Shown here piece by piece: positions 35,432-44,113 of a stretch of DNA of 57,408 bases. The translations under genes were made by a program, and so were the position numbers. The notes below the pieces were generated by a model, which ran no database searches, was not told the origin of the DNA, and saw nothing but the letters and a program-made list of their open reading frames with translations. This stretch comes from Parvularculaceae bacterium. Lineage in GTDB: Bacteria; Pseudomonadota; Alphaproteobacteria; Caulobacterales; Parvularculaceae. The DNA lies in the NCBI GenBank assembly GCA_021776435.1, contig JAJFFW010000040.1:1-57408 (forward strand), written 5' to 3'. How positions within the stretch are numbered: the first letter of the stretch is position 1; each line of letters opens with the position of its first letter.

Positions 35432-35468
35432 ACTCCCGCCTGGGTCGATGAGTTGATCTTTGTGTCGC

Positions 35469-36773
35469 TCATTCCCGCCCAGGCTGAGGGTCGACGCCTC
35501 GCCCATCGTTTAACCATGAAGGCATTCTCTCTCTCATCAGCATATCATCGATTGTCGGCCGCACCCTGATGATCGCGCGCAGAGCGCCGCTGACTAACAC
35601 TTCCGGGATGAGCGGCCGAGAGTTATATTCCGAGGTCTGAACAGCGCCATAGGCGCCAGTTGACATGATAGCGACAAGATCACCATTGTTCATTTCGGGA
35701 AGAGCGTGAGTCCGAACAAACCGATCGCCTGTTTCACAGATAGGACCAACAACGTCATAGTCCTGACAGGCGCTGCCGACTGTCCTTTCGCTCACCGGCA
35801 GAATATCATGATAGGCGTCATATAATGCAGGGCGCAAAAGATCATTCATGCCGGCGTCTATAATAAGAAACCGTTTCTCATCTCCATCTTTCATATAAAT
35901 AACCCTCGAGATTAAAACCCCGGCATTGCCGACAATCATTCTCCCGGGCTCAAGAATAAGCTGAACATTCAGGGGCGCCGCAATACGCTTTATCATATTT
36001 GCGTATTCATCTGGATGCGGCGGATCTATGGCATTGGGGCCATAAGGAATACCGAGCCCCCCGCCCAGATCGACCCGCTCAATTACGCAACCATCTGCGC
36101 GCAGCGTGGTAACAAGTTCCGCTGTCTTTTTAAAAGCAGCCTCAAATGGCGCCAGCTCCGAGATCTGCGATCCGATGTGGATATCAACGCCTTTGACATC
36201 GATCCCCTTCATGGAGGAGGCGCGGGAATAAAGGTCTCGCGACCGAGTCCAAGGAATGCCGAATTTGTCTTCACGCTTACCGGTTGAAATTTTTTCGTGC
36301 CCTCCAGCCTTCACATCCGGGTTGACGCGAAATGCAATCGGCGCGCGCATCGCTTTAGAGAGTGCGATCTCATTTAACGCGTCAAGCTCTGGTTCGGATT
36401 CAACGTTGAACTGATAAATGCCCTCATCGAGGGCCAGGGCCAATTCTTGATGGGTTTTTCCAACGCCAGAAAAGACGATCTTTGCGGCAGGAATACCTGC
36501 TGCACGCGCGCGCTTTAGCTCGCCGCCAGAAACAACATCAGCGCCGGCGCCTTCTTCGGCTAATATTTTGATAACAGCGACATTGGAGTTCGCCTTTATT
36601 GAATACGCGATCAGCGCATCAACATCATCAAACGCTTTGCGAAAGATCCGCAGGTGCCGACGAAGCGTCGCTTCCGAATAACAATAAAAAGGCGTCCCAA
36701 CCTCGGCCGCCAACACTTCGAGGTTCACCTCCTCGCCGTGAAGGACGCCGTCTTTATAGACGAAGTGGTGCAT
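35469..36773 (-). CDS. lysA: Diaminopimelate decarboxylase
   Basis: PLP enzyme of the last step of lysine synthesis. The 434-aa protein has the PLP lysine in ALIAYSIKANSNVAV, the phosphate-binding DLGGGLGIPYG and EPGRMIVGNAG, and the active-site Cys in VGPICETGDRF. It follows lptM by 3 bases, in the conserved argH-lptM-lysA order. Confidence 0.96.
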   Translation of the reverse strand: MHHFVYKDGVLHGEEVNLEVLAAEVGTPFYCYSEATLRRHLRIFRKAFDDVDALIAYSIKANSNVAVIKILAEEGAGADVVSGGELKRARAAGIPAAKIVFSGVGKTHQELALALDEGIYQFNVESEPELDALNEIALSKAMRAPIAFRVNPDVKAGGHEKISTGKREDKFGIPWTRSRDLYSRASSMKGIDVKGVDIHIGSQISELAPFEAAFKKTAELVTTLRADGCVIERVDLGGGLGIPYGPNAIDPPHPDEYANMIKRIAAPLNVQLILEPGRMIVGNAGVLISRVIYMKDGDEKRFLIIDAGMNDLLRPALYDAYHDILPVSERTVGSACQDYDVVGPICETGDRFVRTHALPEMNNGDLVAIMSTGAYGAVQTSEYNSRPLIPEVLVSGALRAIIRVRPTIDDMLMRERMPSWLNDGRGVDPQPGRE

Positions 36774-36776
36774 GGC

Positions 36777-36887
36777 CTATAACGCGACCACAATGGACAC
36801 ACTTCCCTCAGGTGGTCGCAGTGGCGCTTTCTTGCCACAAGCGGAAACACTGAAAAGCAGTACGGCAACCCATAGTAACAATCTCAT
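36777..36887 (-). CDS. lptM: LptM (YifL-like) small lipoprotein
   Basis: A 36-aa lipoprotein: a short signal ([17 protein letters not shown]) with the lipidated Cys17, then [10 protein letters not shown]. This is the size and pattern of LptM, which helps correct disulfide formation in the LPS transporter LptD. GGAGGAG is 8 bases before ATG 36887. An ATGA overlaps the argH stop (36884-36887), and lysA starts 3 bases after its stop, the usual argH-lptM-lysA order. Confidence 0.9.
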   Translation of the reverse strand: MRLLLWVAVLLFSVSACGKKAPLRPPEGSVSIVVAL

Positions 36888-38284
36888 TTCAACTCCTCCA
36901 GCCAGCGTTTGGCTTGCTTGCGAACCTCATCAGGCGCTGTCCCACCGTAAGATGTGCGCGATGCGACAGAAGCGTCTATCGACAATACCGAGAATACGTC
37001 ATCTGTTATGCGCGATTCAATCGAGCAAAAATCATCGAGCGATAATGCGTCCAACCGTAAACCTTTTTCATCGGCTAACGATACGATTTTCCCTGTCAAG
37101 TGGTGTGCATCCCGAAATGGGATGTTCAGAGCCCTGACGAGCCAATCGGCCAAATCTGTTGCTGTTGAATGGCCGCGCGCCGCCGCCTCCCGCATCACGG
37201 CCTCATCAACTTCCATGTCTTTGATCATGCCTGTCATGGCCGCGCATGAGAGAACAAAATCATCAAATGCTGCAAACGTTGCGGCCTTATCGTCTTGCAA
37301 GTCCTTCGCATAGGCGAGCGGTAAACCCTTCATGACGAATAATAAATTGACGAAAGCGGCGCCGATACGTCCCACCTTAGCGCGGATAAGTTCTGCGGCA
37401 TCCGGGTTCCGTTTTTGGGGCATAATGGAAGACCCCGTGGAAAATGCATCCGACAACCGCACAAAACCAAACTGCGGGGAGACCCAAAGAACAATTTCCT
37501 CAGCCAATCGAGACAACTGACTGGCGGCGATCGTGGCCGCCGAGAGCATCTCAAGCGCAAAGTCGCGGGAAGAAACCGCATCCAGCGAATTTGCACATGG
37601 CCTTTCGAAAGACAATTCTTTTGCGGTCATCACCCTGTCTATAGGAAATGCCGTCCCGGCAAGTGCGGCCGCGCCTAGCGGGCATTCGTTCAAACGGGTG
37701 CGCGCATCTTCAAATCGTCCGCGATCACGATCGAACATTTCTACATAAGCAAGGCAATGATGACCGAAAGTGATCGGTTGTGCAGTCTGCAAATGTGTAA
37801 ACCCCGGCATGATTGTATCGGCATGGCTGGACGCCTTTGCCGCTAGAGCGCGCTGGAGGTCTTTAAGGGCCTCGCCCGCTTGATCGCAAGCGCGACGCGT
37901 CCACAATCTGAAATCAGTCGCGACCTGATCATTTCTGGACCGCGCCGTATGAAGACGCGCTGCAGGCTCCCCTATCAACTGCTTCAAGCGCGCTTCTATG
38001 TTCATATGAACGTCTTCAAGCGCTGTTGAAAAAACAAAGGCGCCAGATTCAATTTCATCTGCAATCTTGTCGAGACCGCTTGCGATTGCGACAGCATCGG
38101 CCGCAGTGATGATGCCGGCGCTCGACAGCATCGCCGCATGCGCTTTGGATCCTTCAGTGTCTTCACGCCACAATCGCCTATCAACATCAACCGAAGCGTT
38201 AATTTCCTCCATGATCTGCGCGGGGCCACCGGCAAACCGGCCTCCCCACATTTTGTTTTCTGGTCTGTCTCGTTTAACTGTCAT
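36884..38284 (-). CDS. argH: Argininosuccinate lyase
   Basis: Last enzyme of arginine synthesis. The 466-aa protein has [13 protein letters not shown], the fumarase/ASL signature [12 protein letters not shown] with the catalytic Ser loop, and [19 protein letters not shown] 38284 is chosen; the frame extends to 38332 without family similarity, and ATG 38251 (MWGGRFA) is an alternative. It diverges from the TlpA-like gene with little space, so their promoters probably overlap. Confidence 0.96.
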   Translation of the reverse strand: MTVKRDRPENKMWGGRFAGGPAQIMEEINASVDVDRRLWREDTEGSKAHAAMLSSAGIITAADAVAIASGLDKIADEIESGAFVFSTALEDVHMNIEARLKQLIGEPAARLHTARSRNDQVATDFRLWTRRACDQAGEALKDLQRALAAKASSHADTIMPGFTHLQTAQPITFGHHCLAYVEMFDRDRGRFEDARTRLNECPLGAAALAGTAFPIDRVMTAKELSFERPCANSLDAVSSRDFALEMLSAATIAASQLSRLAEEIVLWVSPQFGFVRLSDAFSTGSSIMPQKRNPDAAELIRAKVGRIGAAFVNLLFVMKGLPLAYAKDLQDDKAATFAAFDDFVLSCAAMTGMIKDMEVDEAVMREAAARGHSTATDLADWLVRALNIPFRDAHHLTGKIVSLADEKGLRLDALSLDDFCSIESRITDDVFSVLSIDASVASRTSYGGTAPDEVRKQAKRWLEELK

Positions 38285-38314
38285 CAGGGCATCGGTGAAA
38301 TATAAGGAACAGAC

Positions 38315-38953
38315 ATGGCGTCGATTTTTCAAACCTCGAGATTTTGGCTGGTAACCTGGGGTGGTCTAGGCGCAGCAGTTCTCGTCTACGTCATTATCGC
38401 TTCGAGCGTCCAGCCGGCAAGTCCCGACGCCAAGAGTAAAATCCTGCGTGATCCTACACTGTTGGTCGGAGAAATGGCGAAATTCAATTATGCTTTTCCC
38501 ACGCGCACAGCGCCGCAGATCAGTTTTTCATCCGATAATGGCGCTGTGAGCTTAGCCGATTTCAGAGGTAAAACCGTTCTGGTCAATTTATGGGCGACGT
38601 GGTGCGCCCCATGCTTGCGGGAATTGCCTTCACTTGACGCCTTGGAAACCCATCTGGGCGGAGCGAGGTTTCAGGTTATTGCAATCGCCGCCGATCCGAG
38701 TGGACCGGATGCCGCGCGTCAATATTTGGAAAGACTGAAAATCGAACATCTGAATCTTTATACCGACTCCCGCCTGGCATTTGCGAGCGCTGTTGGCGGC
38801 GCGGGGTTCTTGCCGGTCAGCATTCTTTATGACGCTAAAGGTCGTGAAATCGGTCGCATTGTTGGGGAAACGGACTGGAACAGCAAGGAAGCGCGCCGTC
38901 TCCTTGAGGCGGCCAATAGCCTGACAGAGAAAGATTTTCGTTCAGGGTCTTAG
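38315..38953 (+). CDS. TlpA-like membrane-anchored thiol-disulfide protein
   Basis: A 212-aa thioredoxin-fold protein exposed to the periplasm through an N-terminal anchor (about 10-30). The active site is WATWCAPC at about residues 95-102, with the cis-Pro loop GFLPVS. It resembles TlpA/ResA reductases used in cytochrome and oxidase maturation. AAGGA lies 6 bases before the ATG. It diverges from argH, where lptM, a disulfide-maturation factor, is also encoded. Confidence 0.9.
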   Translation: MASIFQTSRFWLVTWGGLGAAVLVYVIIASSVQPASPDAKSKILRDPTLLVGEMAKFNYAFPTRTAPQISFSSDNGAVSLADFRGKTVLVNLWATWCAPCLRELPSLDALETHLGGARFQVIAIAADPSGPDAARQYLERLKIEHLNLYTDSRLAFASAVGGAGFLPVSILYDAKGREIGRIVGETDWNSKEARRLLEAANSLTEKDFRSGS

Positions 38954-38994
38954 CGTTCTTCTGAAAAGCAACTCATCCTTGGAGGAAGCCGTAG

Positions 38995-39162
38995 ATGCTT
39001 GGGGTGTCTTTTCCGCAATATCGTTTGCACTTGAAAACCTTTATTCCACAATCAGTTGCGCCAAACCATGGTGAGCCGGTTACCGAACCTTACAGAAATG
39101 TTGACCGGTTTTTTAATTGCGGCCATCAGTGGCCCCGCTATGGTCCACCTGTAACGCTGTAG
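38995..39162 (+). CDS. Possible 55-aa small protein
   Basis: An open frame with a near-perfect GGAGGA site (38981-38986) 8 bases before ATG 38995 and a TAG stop at 39160-39162. The peptide (MLGVSFPQYRLHLKTF...) has no signal, no membrane segment and no recognised motif. It sits between the TlpA-like gene and a lipoprotein gene, both on the plus strand. The ribosome site is the only support. Confidence 0.3.
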   Translation: MLGVSFPQYRLHLKTFIPQSVAPNHGEPVTEPYRNVDRFFNCGHQWPRYGPPVTL

Positions 39163-39210
39163 AAAATCTGCGTAGCCTCAGGCGGCCAGTACTTCTTCAA
39201 GGGACCTAAC

Positions 39211-40878
39211 ATGACTTGCAAACACGTTTTTCTGGCCGCACTCATCACATTCATGTTGGCGTCTTGCGGGAACAACGCGGACAGATCTGAGCCAGAGAAA
39301 ACCTCTTCCAGCGCAAAGGCAAGCGCCGCGAAAACAAAATCTCCGATTGCATTAGAGTTCCGCCTGAAGAACGCCAAACACATTGATGTCGATGCCTTGT
39401 TGGCGCTGATGCCCGAACATTCGCGTCCGACCTATAAGAGCGCCGAATTCGATAGCCAGATCGGCGCGACCGTCGTTAGTGACCTCACCTTTCACGACTC
39501 TGCCGGTGACTTCTTGGCGATTGAACGCGCCGAACTCTACGGTGTCGATCTCGAAGCCATTGATCGCATCAAGACTTCAGAAATCACGGATCATAACGCT
39601 CCATTCGAAACAGTCTTTCAGAAGATCCGCCTGTTTGGCGTCACTCCATTGAATACTGCGAATACCGCAGCTCATCTGTCACTCACGGCCGCAGAAATCG
39701 ATGTTCTACGGATTCGCCAAGGGAGCTTCAAACACGCAAATGATGGCAACGAAGCCGCACAGATATTTAATGCATTCGAACTTGATGGGCTTTACTTCCA
39801 AGACATCAACGTAACGACCGAAGAAGAAGGCGCTCCTGAAATCAGTTTTAAAGCGCCCGATTTGCGTATTGTCGGCCTTGGCGGCGGTAAACTTGAGGCG
39901 CTCATCGCTCATAATCCCGAATATCTGGTCTCTCAAAGCGAAGGCTCAATCGACGCGATGGAAGAAAGGATGGGGCCTCAGGGCGCTATGTTCCTTCAAG
40001 GGCCATTACGCGGGCTGCTAGCGCCTACCCAGCAACGCACGACCTTTGAGCGCCTTGAGTGGCGTAGTATCGATTTTTCCAAACTGCTTTCATTCGCTCT
40101 CAATGGCGAAAATCCTCCCGTTTCAATCAAGAACCTCATCAGCCTTGGCGATCTCAGCGTGCTGGATACGAAAGTGTTTATTGACGACAATATTGCCGTT
40201 CACATAGCCGAATCGACGCTCTCAGCCACAGAGTTCATGGGATTCGCACCGACCAAAATCGAGGCTCTGACCAAAGACGCTATCTATGATTTCACGGCTT
40301 ATGTTCCCGCTACGGAAGAAGATCTTCTCACCGTGTTGCGCAAACATGGCCTTGACAACATAAAGGGCAACGGCAAATTCGAATGGATCTGGGATCCCAA
40401 AAAAGGCGACGCCGCCTTGAGTTATGTCACGGAGGCGAAGGGGCTTGCAGATTTTTCATTAGATTTCGATCTTGTCGGTATAGAAATTGACAAAATCGAA
40501 GCCGCTATCGATGCCGATGATGAAGACGCAATCGCATCGCTGGCGGAACTTGATGGCTTCTCGCTTAAAATTCAAGATGAAAAGCTTCTTGATGCTGTAT
40601 TCGACATTGTCGGCCTCCAAACGGGAATGGGCGGATCAGATTTGCGATTAACGACGCCTGCAATTATTCGACTTTCCGGCTCCAAGATCGCTAAACTCAA
40701 TTCTCGCTTTCCCGGATATATCGATGCCGTCGCAGACTTCATCACGGACGGTGGTTCGCTACAGATTTCGACAAATACGGAGGCGCCCGTGTCGATCCTG
40801 TCCATAACTGTAGCAGGCAACAGCATGCCGCTAACGCTGCCCGATCTGTTAGAGCTCGAGATTACTCATAAGGAATGA
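39211..40878 (+). CDS. Large lipoprotein, unknown function
   Basis: I do not recognise this 555-aa protein. It has a signal ending in the lipobox MLASC (Cys19), then a Ser/Lys/Ala-rich linker and a long mature part with alternating beta-like strands and no cysteines. Segments such as IDFSKLLSFAL and LADFSLDFDLVGIEIDKIEA recur in style, suggesting a repetitive beta/alpha structure like AsmA or DUF945 proteins, but I cannot assign a family. No other gene of the set is nearby. Confidence 0.75.
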   Translation: MTCKHVFLAALITFMLASCGNNADRSEPEKTSSSAKASAAKTKSPIALEFRLKNAKHIDVDALLALMPEHSRPTYKSAEFDSQIGATVVSDLTFHDSAGDFLAIERAELYGVDLEAIDRIKTSEITDHNAPFETVFQKIRLFGVTPLNTANTAAHLSLTAAEIDVLRIRQGSFKHANDGNEAAQIFNAFELDGLYFQDINVTTEEEGAPEISFKAPDLRIVGLGGGKLEALIAHNPEYLVSQSEGSIDAMEERMGPQGAMFLQGPLRGLLAPTQQRTTFERLEWRSIDFSKLLSFALNGENPPVSIKNLISLGDLSVLDTKVFIDDNIAVHIAESTLSATEFMGFAPTKIEALTKDAIYDFTAYVPATEEDLLTVLRKHGLDNIKGNGKFEWIWDPKKGDAALSYVTEAKGLADFSLDFDLVGIEIDKIEAAIDADDEDAIASLAELDGFSLKIQDEKLLDAVFDIVGLQTGMGGSDLRLTTPAIIRLSGSKIAKLNSRFPGYIDAVADFITDGGSLQISTNTEAPVSILSITVAGNSMPLTLPDLLELEITHKE

Positions 40879-40892
40879 CGGGACAGAACAAG

Positions 40893-40916
40893 CAGCCAAA
40901 ATGGGCTGATCTTTTT
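40893..40916 (+). terminator. Terminator after the large lipoprotein gene
   Basis: CAGCC (40893-40897) pairs with GGCTG (40904-40908), followed by ATCTTTTT. It lies 14 bases after the stop codon, in the gap before the convergent hbd gene. The stem is short. Confidence 0.5.
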
Positions 40917-40934
40917 GGCGGCGCTGAAACGCAA

Positions 40935-41813
40935 TTATCGCGTTGGAACTGGCGCGGCGCCGGAATAATCGTAAAAGCCGCGCCCCGTTTTGCGACCGAG
41001 CCAACCAGCTTCAACATACTTTACAAGCAGCGGGCACGGACGATATTTAGAATCCGCCAATCCCTCATAAAGCACCTGCATAATCGCGAGACAGGTATCG
41101 AGCCCGATGAAATCTGCCAGCTCTAACGGCCCCATAGGGTGATTGGCGCCGAGCTTCATACCTGTATCAATCGCTTCAACCGTTCCAACACCTTCATAGA
41201 GCGTGTAAATCGCCTCATTAAGCATCGGCATCAAAACGCGGTTAACGATGAAAGCAGGGAAGTCCTCAGACACCGCCATAGTCTTGTTGAGGCGTTCGAC
41301 AATCGCTTTGGCCGCTTCAAACGTTTCTTTGGAGGTCGCGATACCGCGGATGATCTCCACCAACTGCATCATCGGCACCGGATTCATAAAATGCAGTCCG
41401 ATGAATCGATCTGGCCGGTCGGATGAGGCGGCAAGGCCGGTAATCGAAATCGATGATGTGTTGGTCGCCATCAGAGCTTCTTTTTTAAGGATACCTGAGA
41501 GCTCAGCGAAGATCTTTTTCTTCAAGGCCTGATTTTCGGTCGCAGACTCAATCACAAGATCGCAATCGGCAAACATCGAAAAATTTTCCGCCCGGCTAAT
41601 CCGGGCCAATGCGGTGGTCATCGCAGTTTGGGTGATGATCCCCTTAGCAACTTGCCGGCCCATATTGTTTTCAATACTGGTGACGGCCGCCATCACTCGA
41701 TCAGGATCGATGTCATTGAGCATGACATTATAGCCCGCCAACGCCATGACGTGAGCAATGCCATGGCCCATCTGTCCAGCGCCAACAACACCGATTGTTA
41801 CGATCGCACCCAT
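40935..41813 (-). CDS. hbd: 3-hydroxybutyryl-CoA dehydrogenase
   Basis: NAD-dependent oxidation of 3-hydroxybutyryl-CoA. The 292-aa protein has the Rossmann motif VGVVGAGQMGHGIAHV, the catalytic His in GLHFMNPVPMMQLVEI, NTSSISIT and NRVLMPMLNEAI. It lies downstream of etfBA, a usual alphaproteobacterial order, but a terminator and 237 bases separate it from etfA. Confidence 0.94.
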   Translation of the reverse strand: MGAIVTIGVVGAGQMGHGIAHVMALAGYNVMLNDIDPDRVMAAVTSIENNMGRQVAKGIITQTAMTTALARISRAENFSMFADCDLVIESATENQALKKKIFAELSGILKKEALMATNTSSISITGLAASSDRPDRFIGLHFMNPVPMMQLVEIIRGIATSKETFEAAKAIVERLNKTMAVSEDFPAFIVNRVLMPMLNEAIYTLYEGVGTVEAIDTGMKLGANHPMGPLELADFIGLDTCLAIMQVLYEGLADSKYRPCPLLVKYVEAGWLGRKTGRGFYDYSGAAPVPTR

Positions 41814-41994
41814 GATGCCGCTCCGTACATCGCATTCGTTTAAAGAAGCCTAACCCGACTGTTGCGGTGCAGCAATCAATTTTGTCTACATAACTTTGGG
41901 CCAAGGCAAAGCGTTACGGATTTATGCGCTCCTTGATCGCGAGGGCGACCTTAAGCGCATTATTTTCGGGCATACGATCCGGATTGCAGTTGGA

Positions 41995-42026
41995 GCGAAA
42001 AAACGCTCCACCTGCGTAGAGCGTTT
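41995..42026 (-). terminator. Rho-independent terminator after etfA
   Basis: On the minus strand AAACGCTC (42026-42019) pairs with GAGCGTTT (42008-42001) over a 10-base loop and the stem runs into a T-tract (TTTTTTCG). It lies about 25 bases past the etfA stop. Confidence 0.8.
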
Positions 42027-42050
42027 GATCGGCCTGAACTCATCTGCTGG

Positions 42051-42980
42051 TTAAAGTGCTTCTTCCAACTCCGGCAGCACTTTGAATAAATCGGCAACGA
42101 GACCGTAATCGGCAATCTGAAAGATCGGCGCTTCTTCATCCTTATTAATCGCAACGATGACCTTACTGTCTTTCATGCCCGCAAGATGCTGAATGGCGCC
42201 GGAAATGCCAACGGCAATGTAAAGATCGGGGGCAACTATTTTGCCTGTTTGCCCGACCTGATAATCGTTCGGCACATAGCCTGCATCCACTGCCGCACGC
42301 GATGCGCCAACGGCCGCACCCAGCTTATCGGCGACAGGAAAAATGTATTTCTCAAAGTTCTCGCTCGAGCCAAGCGCCCGTCCGCCGGAGATAACGATCT
42401 TTGCACCAGCGAGTTCCGGGCGGTCAGATTTGGTCAGCTCCTCACCGACGAAGGCCGAAAGGCCCGGGTCGCCAGTCGCGTCGACCTTCTCAACCGGCGC
42501 GGCTCCGTCATTGCCCGCAGCTGAGAACCCTGTCGCGCGCACAGTGATGACCTTCTTCGCGTCGTTCGACTTCACTGTCGCCATGGCGTTGCCCGCATAG
42601 ATCGGCCTGACAAATGTGTCCGGCGCTTCAACAGCCACGATCTCGGAGATCTGCATGACATCCAGGATTGCGGCGACGCGCGGCATCACATTTTTGCCCG
42701 TGGTCGCGGCAGCCTTCAGAATGGCTTCATAATCGCCAGCTTGGCTTACAATCAGATCACAAAGGGGTTCGGCGAGGCGATGAGCATAGACCGCGTCATC
42801 AGCCTGCAGCACTTTCCGGACGCCCGTGATTTTCGCCGCTTTTGCTGCTGCGTCACCCACATCTTCGCCCGCGACCAGTACATCGACATCGCCGTTTATG
42901 GCGAGCGCGGCCGTGACCGTCTTGTTCGTGGACTCATCGAGAGAATTGCCGTGTACGTCGGCTACTACGAGGACAGCCAT
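42051..42980 (-). CDS. etfA: Electron transfer flavoprotein, alpha subunit
   Basis: Large ETF subunit that binds FAD and carries electrons from acyl-CoA dehydrogenases to the quinone pool through ETF-ubiquinone oxidoreductase. The 309-aa protein has the FAD-binding signature: VISGGRALGSSENF, GASRAAVDAGYVPN, QVGQTGKIVAPDLYIAVGIS and VAINKDEEAPIFQIADYGLV. It is one base after etfB. Confidence 0.97.
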   Translation of the reverse strand: MAVLVVADVHGNSLDESTNKTVTAALAINGDVDVLVAGEDVGDAAAKAAKITGVRKVLQADDAVYAHRLAEPLCDLIVSQAGDYEAILKAAATTGKNVMPRVAAILDVMQISEIVAVEAPDTFVRPIYAGNAMATVKSNDAKKVITVRATGFSAAGNDGAAPVEKVDATGDPGLSAFVGEELTKSDRPELAGAKIVISGGRALGSSENFEKYIFPVADKLGAAVGASRAAVDAGYVPNDYQVGQTGKIVAPDLYIAVGISGAIQHLAGMKDSKVIVAINKDEEAPIFQIADYGLVADLFKVLPELEEAL

Positions 42981-42981
42981 C

Positions 42982-43731
42982 TTAAATCACTCCCGCTTCG
43001 TTTTTCAGTTTCTCAACCAGTTGCGCTACGTTCTCGACTTTGACGCCGGCTTCGCGTTTGGGCGGTTCGGTGACTTTAAGGACCTCCAGGCGCGGTGCGA
43101 TATCAACACCGTATTCACTGGCTTCTTTTACATCTAAGGGTTTTTTCTTCGCCTTCATGATGTTTGGAAGCGAGGCGTAACGTGGCTCATTAAGACGAAG
43201 ATCGGTGGTGACAATCGCCGGCAGGTTCAATGTGATTGTCTGCAGCCCTCCATCAATTTCTCGGGTGACACTAAGCTTGTCGCCTTCCTTCGAAACCTTT
43301 GATGCGAATGTGCCCTGCGGCCAACCCAGCATCGCAGCGAGCATCTGGCCCGTCTGATTGCTGTCGTCATCAATCGCCTGCTTGCCCAGAATAACCAGTT
43401 CGCACTGCTCAGCCTCAACAACGGCTTTCAGAAGCTTTGCAACGCCCAGAGGCTCTACTTCAGCATCAGTTTTGATCAGTAATCCGCGATCAGCGCCCAT
43501 GGCGAGCGCTTGGCGAATTTGATCCTGAGCTTTTTCTGGACCTATTGAGACAGCGACAACCTCAGTCGCCGTTCCGGACTCTTTCAGGCGTATGGCCTCC
43601 TCGACGGCAATTTCATCGAAGGGATTCATAGACATTTTGACATTGGCGAGATCGACGCCGGTGTGGTCAGATTTGACCCGGACTTTGACGTTATAATCGA
43701 TCACACGTTTGACCGGCACGAGGACTTTCAT
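42982..43731 (-). CDS. etfB: Electron transfer flavoprotein, beta subunit
   Basis: Small ETF subunit that binds AMP. The 249-aa protein has [53 protein letters not shown] and [10 protein letters not shown]. It is the first gene of etfBA, 127 bases downstream of the HIG1 gene. Confidence 0.97.
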   Translation of the reverse strand: MKVLVPVKRVIDYNVKVRVKSDHTGVDLANVKMSMNPFDEIAVEEAIRLKESGTATEVVAVSIGPEKAQDQIRQALAMGADRGLLIKTDAEVEPLGVAKLLKAVVEAEQCELVILGKQAIDDDSNQTGQMLAAMLGWPQGTFASKVSKEGDKLSVTREIDGGLQTITLNLPAIVTTDLRLNEPRYASLPNIMKAKKKPLDVKEASEYGVDIAPRLEVLKVTEPPKREAGVKVENVAQLVEKLKNEAGVI

Positions 43732-43858
43732 CTCTTGCTCCTGTCGGGAGTTGAAACTGGAAGAAAAACGTCAGTGAAAACAGACGCCACAAATTCAGGC
43801 GGACATTAGACGCGGCCGTGAAGGCTTTCAATAACTTCCGGCGCCTTGTGAACAGCCG

Positions 43859-44062
43859 TTACCCGCCTGAGCGCGCCAACCACAAGAAAAGCATCATCAA
43901 GGCAATGGCTACACCCTGGGCCATCACGCGATAGCGCATTAATTTGTTAGAGTTCTTGCGGGCGAAAGCGCCGCCCTTAGCGAGGGAGAATATACCCAGA
44001 CCCAAAATAACCGCCGTCACGGCCAAGGCCATCAGAATGAGAAAAAACACAAAGCCGCTCAT
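43859..44062 (-). CDS. HIG1 domain small membrane protein
   Basis: A 67-aa protein with two helices (about 3-25 and 45-64) joined by KGGAFARKNSNKLMRYRVMAQ, the HIG1 signature. HIG1 proteins (Rcf1/Rcf2 relatives) associate with cytochrome oxidase or bc1-oxidase supercomplexes. It lies away from the cta cluster, between the 581-aa secreted protein gene and etfB, an order seen in other alphaproteobacteria with etfBA. Confidence 0.85.
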   Translation of the reverse strand: MSGFVFFLILMALAVTAVILGLGIFSLAKGGAFARKNSNKLMRYRVMAQGVAIALMMLFLWLARSGG

Positions 44063-44113
44063 GAATAATCTCCCGGATACGAAAATAGCTTGCGCCGCGC
44101 TTCGACTGAGCGG

